DNA of 64,000 nt from Flaccisagitta enflata (taxonomy: Eukaryota; Chaetognatha; Sagittoidea; Aphragmophora): positions 19,840,001 through 19,904,000 of the forward strand of contig OZ231127.1 of NCBI GenBank assembly GCA_965153355.1, in the 5' to 3' direction. How positions within the stretch are numbered: the stretch's first letter is position 1; the number at the start of each line of letters is the position of its first letter. This document shows positions 10,612-22,586 of this stretch, in pieces. Below the pieces are notes generated by a model, which worked only from the letters and a program-made list of their open reading frames with translations, was not told where the DNA came from and made no database searches. Position numbers and translations under genes: made by a program.

Positions 10612-10672
10612 GCCCGATCGCCCAACGATGCGTCCTGACTGCGACATGGCGTGTATTGAATTTTGCGCGAAA
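10612..10672 (+). mobile_element. F3 element end, right edge of duplication copy 1
   Basis: GCCCGATCGCCCAACGATGC then GTCCTGACTG and GCGTGTATTGA match the F3 end at 2458 (minus strand). The two ends therefore face each other across the LPMO gene. Homology to copy 2 stops about here. Confidence 0.6.
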
Positions 10673-11084
10673 CAGGCTATGAAGAAATGACTAACGAGTA
10701 GTGCCGCTCCTCGGCAGGTTGAAGGGCGTCTCTTTTGGAAGTTGGTGGAAGAAAAAGAGGATGATAAAGAAGACACTAACGCATTCGCATTAGCCATTTA
10801 AAAGATAAGCGATTAGGGTGTACCGAAGGAGATAATTTGCATATTGTAGTCCCGCTAGTTCGTCTGATTTTGCATAACAAAAAGTAATAACAGCAAAAGA
10901 ACCGATATTCTGATAACAGTGTACACATCTTTGAAGCAACCCTGTGTGATTTGGAATTTTTCTATCATTTGGTTTATGTCAGCTCAGGTGAATGTATAGC
11001 ATACTAACCACAACATTCATTTTCATAGGATGTTCTATGATGCCAACGTTTATGTCATTTAGTGTTATATGTGAATTTTACTCA
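10673..11084. other. No recognised feature
   Basis: Unique-looking AT-rich sequence between the right edge of the LPMO duplication and a hAT-like element. No coding signal was found. Confidence 0.5.
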
Positions 11085-11195
11085 TGCATGTTCAGCCCTG
11101 ATCTTAGTGATTTTTTTGAGCGGGCCAGTCGGGCACGCTCCCACCAAATTTAGCGGGCCCGACTGAAAAACAGCGGGCCCGACAAAATTACTGTC

Positions 11196-11580
<385 letters not shown>

Positions 11581-11864
11581 AAAAAAAACCAGTTGGTCAA
11601 AGTTTAAATGTAATCTGTGAAACGCTACCTGAGGGGCCTGATTTGAAGCCCAAGAGGTCTGATAGGGGGGGAGGATAAACAAACAAACGGAGTGACAAAT
11701 AAGTATGGAAATCCTCCTGTGTTCAACAGGAGTCCGTCCCTGGGTTGCTGACAAAAAAATTGATGTTTCTAGTAAAGAAAGAAAAAAAAAGAAAAGAGAA
11801 AAAGGAGGAAAGAATGAGAGAAACAAACAAATGAAGAAAGAAAAAACAAGTCATCCAAGGATAG

Positions 11865-12405
11865 CACATGGTCAGCGGTACCCGATGCCCTGCTTGGAGT
11901 GATCAGCTGAAGAAGTGGAGTGAGAGCAGGGCAGCGGCCCCAAAGGGCCGATGTCCTGTTGGACACAGGGGTGAATTTCCTCACGTCCTGAGAAGGCACA
12001 TTTCAGGCCTTTGAAGCAATTTTCCATGATATTCAATGGGAATCATATATTCTTTTACAATTTCTTGTCAATTTTCCATGTTATTCAATGAGAATTTCAT
12101 TTTTTTTTCATTTTTTTAATCAATTTTCCATGTTATTCAATAGGAACTTTGCATTTTTTGTCAATTGTCAATGTTATTTCATAGGAAATTTGCAGTTTTT
12201 TTTATTTTTTTATAAATTTTCCATGTTATTCAATGGGAGGTTTGCATTTTGTCATTTTCCCATGTTATTCAATGGGAATTTGAGAATTGAGAAACTTGGG
12301 GGGGACGTACGGACGGACGTACATACGTACGTACGGACGGACGTAAGGAAATTCACCCCTGTGTCCTACAGGACATCGGCCCTTTGGGGCCGCTGCCCAA
12401 AAAGG
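11865..12405. mobile_element. F2 element with foldback arms and CATGTTATTCAATGGGAA array
   Basis: The left arm (GGGCAGCGGCCCCAAAGGGC, CGATGTCCTGTTGGACACAG, GGGTGAATTTCC) is the inverted complement of the right arm ending GGGGCCGCTGCCC at about 12399. Between them are five or six degenerate 35-50-bp units around CCATGTTATTCAATGGGAA and a GTACGGAC microsatellite. Confidence 0.7.
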
Positions 12406-12424
12406 ATAGAAAAGAAAAGGAAAA

Positions 12425-12560
<136 letters not shown>

Positions 12561-12750
12561 AGAAGGAAATACAAATGAAACAAAAAAAATCAATGTACCA
12601 CTTCAGCATTAATGAAAAAATGATAAGCCAAATATGAGCGGGCCCGTCGGGCCCGCATTTAGAAAAAACTTGCAGGCCCGACAGCAAAGATGCGGGCCTC
12701 GGGCCCGCGGGCCCGCTCTAAAATCAGGGCTGTGCATGTTGGCATATTTG

Positions 12751-12949
12751 GTCGCGTGCACGCGACTCTACAACCCGCTTTGTCCGTCCGTCCGTTGGTT
12801 AGTCGGTTGGACGGTTGGTCACATTTTACTTTTTTCATGACTTTATTTCTTTGACCCCACTGCTCCTACCCAAAGGGTCTAGTGACCTCAAATATGGTCC
12901 TTGCCCACCCGCACGCGACTTCGGTAGCCGTGTATCCGGCCTTGTTTGA
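12751..12949 (+). mobile_element. HINE type A, full length
   Basis: Perfect palindrome GTCGCGTGCACGCGAC, CCCGCTTTGTCCGTCCG core, body with TGACCTCAAATATGG, tail CCCACCCGCACGCGACTTCG and ATCCGGCCTTGTTT. A good reference copy of about 200 bp. Confidence 0.85.
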
Positions 12950-12999
12950 TAGGCGGGGAAGGAATCACCGCCTCACGTAAGAGAAAGAGAAACAGAGAC

Positions 13000-13007
<8 letters not shown>

Positions 13008-13088
<81 letters not shown>
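13008..13088. repeat. (GA)n
   Basis: About 40 GA units between two HINE copies. Confidence 0.95.
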
Positions 13089-13092
<4 letters not shown>

Positions 13093-13250
13093 GGACATGC
13101 AACTCTATAAGAGGCTTTGTCCGTCCGTCGGTCCGTCCGTCGGTCCGTCCGTCGGTCCGTGGTGATCGAGTTGGAAAGTGTGAAAACGGGCATTTCCGCC
13201 CCTGCCCACCCGTCCGCATCTGGTATTGGCCGTGTATCCGGCCTTGTTTT
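13089..13250 (+). mobile_element. HINE type B
   Basis: Opens TTGCGGACATGCAAC, then TCTATAAGAGGCTTTGTCCG, a (TCCG)n core, GGTGATCGAG, CATTTCCGCCCCTGCCC, ending CCGGCCTTGTTTT. Confidence 0.8.
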
Positions 13251-13251
13251 G

Positions 13252-13312
13252 AAGATGGAACATCGTTCATCCAACACGTGTGTTATCTGGTTCACGTCGT
13301 GACGGGTCGCAG
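13252..13312. repeat. Dispersed repeat shared with 63936-64000
   Basis: ATGGAACATCGTTCATCCAA and TGGTTCACGTCGTGACGGGT occur at both places with few differences. Either an unnamed repeat or a further piece of the LPMO segmental duplication. An ACGTG-rich stretch follows to 13430. Confidence 0.7.
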
Positions 13313-13799
13313 TGAACGCGTGCACTACACACGTGCACAGCTCAGACGCGTAGCACACATGCACCACACACACGCAGCGCAAACATGCACAGCACACGTG
13401 CGAGACCATCACTGCCTGTCAACGCGAGTAGAGGGTTCCGAGCTGCTGATAAAAAAAAACGACGATAAACGAATATTTTTGCTCGCAATCATTTCTATTT
13501 TTCTCTCTTTTTTTATTCGTATTCAAATTAGGACAAAGGTTGAGTGGTTGCCGAAGGCGCGAAGCCCGAGGGATTCCTCACCAACGTTAAACAATGGTAA
13601 AGATAGAAATAGGTAACAATAAACGTGACTCATTCATTTTTTATATAAATTCATCTCTAAATGTGTATGAGAGGCTTGTTGGCCTGTGGGTCAATTTTTC
13701 AACACAATCGCTTAAAAATACCGTTGCTCGAGCATCAAAATAAAAATTGGATGCAATCATGATTCTAATAAAGATTTTGGGTGATCTTCCCACTTCCCT

Positions 13800-14060
13800 C
13801 TACTTTTTTTTTCTCTCTCTCTCTATCTCTTCTTCTTTTTCTTCTTCTTCTTCTTTTTCATCTCCTTCCTCTTTTCTCTTTCCTGTTTTTTTTTCTTATC
13901 TTTTTCTATCACTTTTCTTTTTCTTTTTCCTTTTCTTTTTCTGTTTCCTATTCTTTTTCTTTTTCTGCACACGCAGCATTTTCTTTTGTTTTTTCTTTTT
14001 CTTTTTCTTTTTCTTTTTACTTTACTTCTTCTTCTTTTTTCTTTTCCTTTTTCCCTCTTA
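13800..14060. repeat. Pyrimidine-rich (CTTTTT)n tract
   Basis: Degenerate T4-6C repeats. Frames over it encode only Phe/Ser/Leu. Confidence 0.95.
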
Positions 14061-14530
14061 TCTTTACATACTTTTTAGATGCGTCCTCGCACCTTTATAG
14101 GAAGGTATGTCCGTAGGTAGGTAGGCGCGTCTGTAGGTATATAGGCATGTGGGTAACGCAAAAATTTCCTAACACAAGAGTTTCTCTTGATTTCTTCATC
14201 TCTATTGTCTTCTACATCTTGTATCTAAAGAGGACGCATCTATTGGACATCTCTTGGCCTTGTTGTCTACTTCGACCACCATGTTGCACAGTCCATCAAA
14301 TCCCACCCTGATGGGAAAAAAACACCTAACGCCACTTTATCCCACTCCACCCACCTACATGTTGTCGTTCAATTGCATATCTTCTGTTTGCAAAATACAG
14401 ATAAGCACATCCATTTAATGACACTTAACATTGACCACAAAGTTGCCAAATGGGATTGCCAAAGTTAAGGAAAATATTTTAGATCGAAATCTTTGAGAGC
14501 TATTTAGCTATCATGTCTAATGCTTAACTA

Positions 14531-15099
14531 CAGGGTGGTCAATCTCAACTGGCAAAAACTATTAAGCCTTTACTCCTAGATGCAGTTTCTCAGGTACCTG
14601 AACTCACTTGTCGCATGAAGTACTATATTTGACATTTTCTGTATCCAAATTTCATAGGTCTGAGATGTATAGTTTGCCCACAACATCAATTTGAAGTGTA
14701 CCAAGTATTTACACTTGTAGTTGAATGAATCTGGGTTTCATTTATCAAATCTTGAATAGGATGTCTCTTATTTCTGAATATATTCAACTGTTAATGTCAG
14801 ATTGGTATAAAATCAAACATGATTTAAATATTGTTCATTTGACACAAATATTGCATTGATTGAAGCATTTCAAAAATGTTTTTATTTAATGACTAAAGAT
14901 TTTTTTAAGCTTTATGTGTAACTACTTGTTTTACTTTAAATTGATGCTGAGGGCGAACTTTTTATCTCAGGCTTATAAAATTTGGACACAAAAAACGTCA
15001 AACATAGCAGTTTAAATGATAATTGATTTGACGTAACTAAGATGACACATCTAAGCATAAAAGCTTAATAGTTTTTGCCAGTTGAGATTGATCACCCTG
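14531..15099. mobile_element. Tc1/mariner-like MITE, TA target site
   Basis: Terminal inverted repeats of about 37 bp start CAGGGTGGTCAATCTCAACT and continue GGCAAAAACTATTAAGC, with the complement at the right end. TA flanks both ends (14529-14530; 15100-15101). The 569-bp interior is AT-rich and non-coding. Confidence 0.85.
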
Positions 15100-15306
15100 T
15101 ACCAAAGGCCTTTAAAGGGTGCAGTGAGATTGATAACCTTTGCTCCTGCCGCCGCAGTACCGGCAATTCGGCTACCTGGCCTCGTAAGCGTTGATGCCAT
15201 TCTTATGTTGGCCTGCCCCAAAAAGAATCAAAGCCATGCAAATTCAAACCGTGGGATCTTTGCTTAGAAGTGCTACAGCTAGTTGTCATATCTGTTTGCA
15301 CAGATT

Positions 15307-15403
<97 letters not shown>

Positions 15404-15425
15404 CTCTCTCTTATTCTCTCTTATT
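15307..15425. repeat. (CT)n
   Basis: About 50 CT units followed by TTATTCTCTC variants. Confidence 0.95.
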
Positions 15426-15478
15426 ATCATCAACCTGATGCATAATTATTCCACTGTTTTCTCATTCGAGACCTTTTT

Positions 15479-15643
15479 AGTTGCGGACACGCAACTCTAT
15501 AAGAGGCTTTGTCCGTCCGTCCGTCCGTCCGTCCGTCCGTCCGTCGGTCCGTCCGTAACCATCGAGTCGAAAATTGAGAGAACGCGCATTTCCGCCCCTG
15601 CCCACCCGTCCGCAACTGATGGCCGTGTATCCGGCCTTGTTTT
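15479..15643 (+). mobile_element. HINE type B
   Basis: AGTTGCGGACACGCAACTC palindrome, TATAAGAGGCTTTGTCCG, nine or so TCCG units, TCGAGTCGAAAATTG, tail CCCGTCCGCAACTG and CCGGCCTTGTTTTT. Confidence 0.85.
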
Positions 15644-15784
15644 TATTATTATCGTTTCTCCCGCTTCATCTGCTTTGTCCAAACGTCCAAATGTTCATTC
15701 TGGGGATCTTCTCTCAGAAACGTGGGAACGTCCCTACCCGTTCTTCATCAATGCCAAAGAAGCTTGACCATCCTTTTCTCTAAT

Positions 15785-15897
<113 letters not shown>

Positions 15898-16189
15898 CCT
15901 TTCATTATCGAATAGTGACGTCAGTGGTCATCGATAGATCGAGGATCATCGAAGAGGAGGAAGAGGAAGAGGAAGAAGTGGAGGAGGGAAAAGGAGAGAA
16001 AGAAAAATGTGGGAAGGAAATGGGATAAAGTAAGAAAGAAATGGAGGAAAGAAGAGAAGGAAAGAAGAGTAGGGATGGAACTGGAGGGGGTTTGCCAGGA
16101 GCGGGGCTTTCACGCCCGTTGCGATGGTCACCAATTTGTAGCCCAAAGAGAAAGTGGAGATGACCAATCTTTGACCATCTGCCGCAGGG

Positions 16190-16193
<4 letters not shown>

Positions 16194-16256
<63 letters not shown>

Positions 16257-16346
16257 GAAAGAGAGGAGACAGAGACAGGAAGAGGAGACAGAGACATACA
16301 GAGAGAGAGAGAGAGAGTGAGAGTGAGTGAGAGAGAGAGAGAGAGA

Positions 16347-16383
<37 letters not shown>

Positions 16384-16385
16384 GG
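16194..16385. repeat. (GA)n
   Basis: GA repeats with GACAGAGGA interruptions, ending in a G run at 16384. Confidence 0.95.
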
Positions 16386-16649
16386 GGGGGGTAAGATATC
16401 ATCGGCCAATTCCATCTTGTAAAATCGTCCTTACTGAAAGTCTCCCACGGACTTAAAATGTCGTCCCAAGAGAAGAAACAACGACTTTAAAGCACCCGCA
16501 TGCGTGACACGGGAGGAGAGAATGAGAAAGTGGGGGGGGGGGGGGTTGGATATAGAGAGGGATATTGTTCTACCTTTCATAGGTCACCTATTAAAAGACA
16601 GTGAGACAAAGTGATGTTTTAGGGAAGATTCAGGCCCCTGCGATTAACG

Positions 16650-16955
16650 GAAACGTTGCAAACAGACCGGCAGACAGACGGACAGACAGATTATATTGTC
16701 AGCCTCATAAACAGACGAACCCAGTGGACGAGTGCTTGACCTATCGTAATTGTACAGCTGACGGATCACATACAGACGGACTGGCAGACGGACAAGCATA
16801 TGGATGAACTGACGGCCTTACAAACAGACGGAACAAGTGCATAAATGCTTAACAAATAGGTCCACAGACAGACGGATGGATAATCTGACGGCCTTACAAA
16901 CGGACGGAACAAGTGCATGAGTGCTTGACCAATCGAAATAGAACAGCTGATAGAG
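16650..16955. repeat. Degenerate tandem repeat of about 75 bp built on GACGGAC
   Basis: Three to four units share GACGGCCTTACAAACAGACG, GGAACAAGTGCAT and GCTTGACC. They look like an amplified GTCY microsatellite. A G run lies at 17039-17056. Confidence 0.7.
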
Positions 16956-17059
16956 GGCAGAGGGACAGAAGGCAAATAGGTTGAGAGGGATTTCTTGAGT
17001 GAAGTGGTGGAAGCGAGAGAGAAGCGAAGGGCCGAGGGTGGGGGGGGGGGGGGGGGCAA

Positions 17060-17730
17060 AGCAATGAAAAGGAAATGAAGAATGATTGAATTATTCAGTA
17101 TTTCGCATTAAATCGTTGGAAAAATGATGATGAAATCCGCGTCCACAGCAGATTCGCGCGTATATTGGTCATTTCAGTCATTATGGTCAAGCGCCAAATG
17201 TACGCGCGCTCGTGACTTTACCCTCATATGTTTCCCGCGGGCGCCTAAACGCGTGCATTTGCACATGCGCGTGCGCGCGTGTTGCAGTCTGCCCACGTGT
17301 GACCGCGTGTGACTTTTGTTGGTCCCATTGGACGTCTTTTAAGAAAATTGACCAAAGCTATTCTGCTGGCGTGTCTTCGTTAATAAATGGGCGTGAATAT
17401 TGGACGTTGGAATGGATTTCAAATTGTCGCGCGGACGCCGTGTCGCGTCCATCTTTCGTGTTTGTGACATTCTCGTCATTATCTCGTGTTCGTCACATTC
17501 GCTTGCACTAATTTTCCGTCAATGGTAGATCCAATTTTTAAAGAAATTCGTTTTAACCGTTTGATCATTTAGTTACATATTTAATGGATTGGCGACGCCA
17601 CGTTGAACTGCAAGTCGTTCCTTTGGTTGGATTAAAAGATTGAAATACAATGACAAGGAAGTGCCCAATTCTTATTGCGGTGCTTATGACAGCGACAGCA
17701 ACCACAGTAGTGGTACGATATTCGATGATG
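17060..17730. other. No recognised feature
   Basis: GC-rich stretch with alternating CGCG/GTGTG (17150-17310), then AT-rich sequence. No supported gene. Confidence 0.45.
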
Positions 17731-17733
<3 letters not shown>

Positions 17734-17826
<93 letters not shown>

Positions 17827-17875
17827 ATATGACCTTGAGGACGAAGGCATCAACAACAAAAACAACAACAACAGC

Positions 17876-17960
<85 letters not shown>

Positions 17961-17999
17961 GTTCAAGAAAAAAAAAGAAATACAAGGCATGACAGGTAT

Positions 18000-18046
<47 letters not shown>

Positions 18047-18060
18047 AAACAATCATTGCT
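17734..18060. repeat. (CAA)n arrays
   Basis: Three CAA arrays (17734-17826, 17862-17960, 18000-18048) separated by short non-repeat stretches. The poly-Gln, poly-Thr and poly-Asn frames here are artefacts. Confidence 0.95.
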
Positions 18061-18259
18061 AAAAAACGAAAGAAGCATTAGAAAAAAAAAGAAAAAACTA
18101 ACAAAAGAAACAACAGCAACAATAGAATCTCACAGCAATCTTACAACCGAAGAAACAACAACAACAACAACACGACAACAACAACGACAACAACCACATA
18201 CTCTATAAACACCGCCACATTTCACACATATTCGACAAATGGACACATCAATCGCGCGC

Positions 18260-18660
18260 TGAAGGAGTCTTGGCTCTTGAGGCTCTCGAAACTCACAGGA
18301 AGAAGATGTTCAGTCAGTGAAAGTGAGGGGGGGCGAAGAAGAAACCACTCAGCACAAATTAGCATGGGGAGTCCGAATGATCACCATGGGAACACAGATG
18401 TAGATAAACGGGCGAGGGGGACGGTAGAAAGGAAGAGATGGTTATTGGTTAGTAGTTGGGTAGGAGGAGGGTTGGGAAAGAAATGATAACCGCGGGGCAT
18501 TCGGGGGTTGTTAAAGGGGGCGTTTGAGGGGGGGGGGATAGACGACGTCTTGAGGGAATAACTGCCCTTTGGACGGTGGGAACGCGGGACTCAGTGGCCG
18601 AAGATTTGACCAGCGATAAAGAACAAGATTGTATTGAAAAGACCATTCATTTTCGCAGAA
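18260..18660. other. No recognised feature
   Basis: Mixed-composition sequence with short G runs. No coding or element signal was found. Confidence 0.4.
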
Positions 18661-18721
18661 TACAACAACAACAACAACAACAACTACAACAACAGTTGCA
18701 GATGGTCCGGAGGGATTGGGA

Positions 18722-18724
<3 letters not shown>

Positions 18725-18793
<69 letters not shown>
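18725..18793. repeat. (GA)n
   Basis: About 34 GA units. Confidence 0.95.
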
Positions 18794-18795
<2 letters not shown>

Positions 18796-19033
18796 CGCGG
18801 TACATTTCGTGTTACAGCCGTTGGCGTCTCTGTCTCTGTCTCTCTCTCTCGTTGGCATCGCCAGAAACTTTTTCCCACGAACTTTCCCCAAAATTTGTTT
18901 TCATTCTGCCTCCTTTGCTGACATCGCGTGCAGGAGAGAACGAGGGACGACCGAGAGATGTCCCTAGTGGCTTATAACGGGAGGGTTTTTCTCATCAAAA
19001 ATCTCTTGATCTTTCTTTCTTTCTTCCTCTCTT

Positions 19034-19106
19034 CTCTCTCTCTCTCTCTCTGTCTCTGTCTCTGTCTCTGTCTCTGTCTCAGTCTCTGTCTCTGTCTCTG
19101 CCTCTG

Positions 19107-19200
<94 letters not shown>
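19034..19200. repeat. (CTGTCT)n and (CT)n
   Basis: Compound microsatellite with CTCTGT hexamers then pure CT. Confidence 0.95.
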
Positions 19201-19201
<1 letters not shown>

Positions 19202-19568
19202 TTTTCTGTCCCCTATTATTGTCATTGAATGGCTACTTGTCGTACAAAGGAAGGCATTGTGGATGACCATTAATGAATTGTGGGACCAATCTATGAATCA
19301 TGAGATTCCATTTGTCCTTCTGCTCTCATCTTGATACATGATTTCATGTTTATCATGGGAGTAACCCAAAATTTGAGGCTTGACAGATACCACAGATAAG
19401 AACTGCTTTTGCGTATTGCACAAAGTTTCTTTCGTTTGACATCCTTTCATTAAAAACTAGCTGATTGTTTCATTACTGTTTTAACTTCGTTTTCTTTTCT
19501 GTTTTTGTTTCAGTGTTTTTTTGTTCGAAGGAGTACCGGAATTTTTTTTTGTAAACAAATGTTGTTCG

Positions 19569-19574
19569 TTTATT
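19569..19574 (-). terminator. Candidate polyadenylation signal of the cadherin gene
   Basis: AATAAA on the minus strand, about 410 bases downstream of the cadherin stop codon. The stretch between would be the 3' UTR. Confidence 0.45.
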
Positions 19575-19982
19575 GTCATAAAACAAGTGAGCATAAAAAC
19601 CGTTTGTTGAAAATGAAACGAACGAAACAATCAAGATGAAATGAATGATAATAGTTATCATTATCATGATCGTTTTGCGAGAGTAAGTCAAAATACAATG
19701 ACGCGATTTCAATGAATGAAGATTTTCTTGAGCGCGATCAATGATAATTAGTGATGGACAAAAAGTAAACTACATACTACCAATAAAAAAGAAGAATGTA
19801 TAAAGAATAAAATGCATCACAGTGATACCCACGCGCGAGTTTCTTTTTTTTTCTTTTTGTGTAAAATAGAAAATACTATAGACTTTGTAAATAATAGAGA
19901 AAATGACTGTATAGAAGGAATGATGAAAAAACATTCCAATAACTTAATAAAAAGATTTTAACAAGCTTTATGATTTTTTAAC

Positions 19983-22586
19983 TTAGAAAATGACTCCATC
20001 GCCTCCGAAAGTGGAGGAGATGCGCCCGGTCTGTTGTTGGACGCGGGCAAACGCGTGAGTGTTACTCGCATTTCGATCATCATTACTATTATCATTATTA
20101 TTATCATTATTATTATTAATAGCGCGAGCTTTGTTCTTCTTCTTTTGTTCGGCGATTTCATCCACTTCGTCGTCCAAGTCGATGCAGCAAGAGTCAACGA
20201 CATCCGGAACTGAGCAAGAGGAAGCTGGCGTCGTTGACGAGGTCTTGGCGCTTCTCGTCGGCGCCATCTCTTCGTAGAGTTGTTCCGGTCTCAAGACGGT
20301 GGCCGCTTGTCGACCGGCGCCTCGGATCACGACTTCTTTGCGTTCAGCGACCGGCTTGATCGTCGCCTGTTGCGGACGCCGGAAGGTGGCGTCAAGAGGG
20401 GCGACGACCGTTTCCGCGTCCGAGGAAGTCGAGTCGCTGAAGCATGAAGAGGCGGAGGAGTCGACGAAGCTGTTGATGTCTCCGTTTTGAGGGGGAGTGC
20501 GAGTCGTTGGGGAAGTGGCGCTGAAGGCGCGGTTGGCGTAGGATTGGAGGAGATCGAGTTCTGAGCGCGTCATGACGGAAGCGGAAGTGGAGGCGGGAAG
20601 CGGGGCGATGGCGGAGGAAGGAGGGAAGAAAGCGGCCGTGGGAGAAGTGGGTGAGGCCGGGGACATCGGGGAAGCCGGAAGCAAGGCGACGTCAGAAGTG
20701 ATCGTCAATTGAGAATGACGGAAATGATGAGGTGCTTGTTGTTGTTGTTGTTGCTGTTGTTGTTGTTGGTGATGACGGAGAGATCTGTAAATGTCTGGTT
20801 GTTGTTGTTGCTGTTGTTGTTGTTGATATTGGTGATGATGGGGTTGTTGATTGACAAACATGCTGCTGCTGAGGTTGTCTTCGGTGCTGCCGAGGTCGAT
20901 GTTGACCAGCTTGGTTCTCATCATCATCTGCTGTTGTTGCTGCTGCATCTTGTAGATGCCGTAGACTTCTTTATCTTCTGGATCGAGCTCGCTCATGATG
21001 GTGGAGGCGGTGTCTTGAGGCAGCGTGGAGGAAGAAGTGTCGGCGGCGAAGCGTTGGAAGGCCTCGCGTCTACCGCTCTCGAAATCGTCGTCGTCATCTT
21101 CCTCGGCGTCGTTATTGGGCTTCTTCCGCAAGAGAACGACGCCGGTGACGACGGTGATAACGAGAAGGACGCCGCAGACGACGGCCATACCAACGACGAT
21201 CATGGAGACGGGCCGCGCCGCCGCTGGCAAGTTGCTTTCCGAGAAAGTCACGACAATGTCGTTATTTTCTCGCTCAAACGCGTTGTTATTGCCATGGACG
21301 GCGTTGCCGGAGTTGACGACCGGCCGTTGGTTACCGGAAGCGGCGCCGGAAGAGTCGACGTTGTTTACGTAAGCGGAAATGTCATCTTCGATCTTGACGA
21401 CGACGGTGGCGGTGGTGGACATCTTCTCCGTGGATTTCGTCTCGGAAGCGACGACGTGAAGCACATATTCGCTCTTTTCCAAATGATGAGAAAAGAGATA
21501 AAGGCGAACGTTGGCGGCCTCTTTTCGGGGATCTTCGGGATAGACTTTGAAGGCGGCGGCGGCAGTCGCGTCTTCTTTGGAGGCGGCTTTGGTCTGCTCT
21601 TGGATTCTGACGACGAATTCCGCGTTGTCGCCGGCGTCGGAATCGACGACCGTCATGTCGGTGACGATGGGACTTCTGATTCCATCCTTGATTTGACTCT
21701 TTTTCAAGACGACTTCCTTGAAGGCGGGTTGGATGATCGGCACGTTGTCGTTGATGTCCAAGATGAGGATCTTGACATCGACGATGGCGATAGAGTCGGC
21801 GTCTTTCAATACGACACCGTTGGAGATCTCCGAGACCTTGACTTTGAGGCTGATGGTCTCGACATCGGCCGGAAGACGCTCCCGGTCGACGAGACGTTTG
21901 GTCTTCAGGATTCCCGAAGATTCGTCGACGGAGAAAAAGTCGGATAAAGAGGATTCATCCTCGTCTTTCACAATTTCGTATTTGAGTCCGTGGAAAGGTT
22001 TAGGATCGAAATCTCCGTCTCTAGCCTCGACGCGTCCGACGACGCTGCCGATGGGCATTTCCTCGTGGATGGCGACGTTCAAGGCTTTGGCCACGGGAGG
22101 CGTGTCTTGGATGTTCAACACTTCCGTGTGGATCGTCAACACGGACAGGTTGTTGTCGTCGTCGGTGGCTTCCAGTTGGAAGGAGTATTTCTGCTGCGTC
22201 TCATAGTCGAGTTTGCCAGTGAGGATAAGGTTGCCGATCCAGGATCTCGCCGACACGTCCGTCGACCGCACGTTGAACTTCAAACACGCATCCGGAAAAG
22301 CCGGAAGCGGTTTGCAAGTGATGCGGACGGCGCGATTGGAAGCGTCGTTGTCCTTGACGACGATGCGGAGGAGTCGCGTGCCGACGACCGAATCTTCCGG
22401 GATCTGAATCGTCTCCGAGGAAGAGGAGGAGGAGGAGGAGGATGAGTCGTCTTTCTTAGCATCATCCTCGCCGCTGAGGACGAAGAAAGGAGCCTCGTCG
22501 TTGACTTCGAGAATCTCGACGGTGGACAAGACGTTGGAGCTTCTTTCTCCGTCGCTGACGGTCAGCGGCAAGAGGAGATGATCCAT
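19983..22586 (-). CDS. Cadherin, C-terminal part (three repeats, membrane span, cytoplasmic tail)
   Basis: Cell-adhesion receptor of the cadherin family; calcium-dependent binding through extracellular repeats is known for the family. The end of one repeat (LTVSDGE, EVNDEAPFF) is followed by three more, with LDYETQQKYSFQLEATDD, a degenerate junction at LNIQDTPPVA, and LDINDNVPI. A hydrophobic segment (MIVVGMAVVCGVLLVITVV, near 21130-21210) spans the membrane. The cytoplasmic tail of about 380 residues has ELDPEDKEVYGIYKMQQ, poly-Gln and His/Gln runs. On the N-terminal side the frame continues without interruption into BEL/Pao RNase H coding, so all upstream cadherin exons are missing from their expected place. 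The cadherin subtype (Cad74A, Cad87A or Cad99C-like) cannot be settled by eye. Whether it is transcribed is unknown. Confidence 0.85.
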   Translation of the reverse strand: MDHLLLPLTVSDGERSSNVLSTVEILEVNDEAPFFVLSGEDDAKKDDSSSSSSSSSSETIQIPEDSVVGTRLLRIVVKDNDASNRAVRITCKPLPAFPDACLKFNVRSTDVSARSWIGNLILTGKLDYETQQKYSFQLEATDDDNNLSVLTIHTEVLNIQDTPPVAKALNVAIHEEMPIGSVVGRVEARDGDFDPKPFHGLKYEIVKDEDESSLSDFFSVDESSGILKTKRLVDRERLPADVETISLKVKVSEISNGVVLKDADSIAIVDVKILILDINDNVPIIQPAFKEVVLKKSQIKDGIRSPIVTDMTVVDSDAGDNAEFVVRIQEQTKAASKEDATAAAAFKVYPEDPRKEAANVRLYLFSHHLEKSEYVLHVVASETKSTEKMSTTATVVVKIEDDISAYVNNVDSSGAASGNQRPVVNSGNAVHGNNNAFERENNDIVVTFSESNLPAAARPVSMIVVGMAVVCGVLLVITVVTGVVLLRKKPNNDAEEDDDDDFESGRREAFQRFAADTSSSTLPQDTASTIMSELDPEDKEVYGIYKMQQQQQQMMMRTKLVNIDLGSTEDNLSSSMFVNQQPHHHQYQQQQQQQQQPDIYRSLRHHQQQQQQQQQQQAPHHFRHSQLTITSDVALLPASPMSPASPTSPTAAFFPPSSAIAPLPASTSASVMTRSELDLLQSYANRAFSATSPTTRTPPQNGDINSFVDSSASSCFSDSTSSDAETVVAPLDATFRRPQQATIKPVAERKEVVIRGAGRQAATVLRPEQLYEEMAPTRSAKTSSTTPASSCSVPDVVDSCCIDLDDEVDEIAEQKKKNKARAINNNNDNNNDNSNDDRNASNTHAFARVQQQTGRISSTFGGDGVIF

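Larger units (their letters stand above)
2376..10672 (+). repeat. Segmental duplication, copy 1 (carries LPMO gene 1)
   Basis: Sequence from the (GTCY)n tract at 2376 to about 10672 is closely matched, block by block, by 41176-62907. Exons, introns, promoter and 3' flank all align. The flanks outside do not. Insertions private to one copy interrupt the match: the HINE at 4331-4703 and the array at 7674-8590 in this copy. Confidence 0.93.

Noticed and set aside
20709-21947. 412-codon plus-strand frame opposite the cadherin
   Set aside because: Antisense shadow of the cadherin coding sequence, with no family text of its own.
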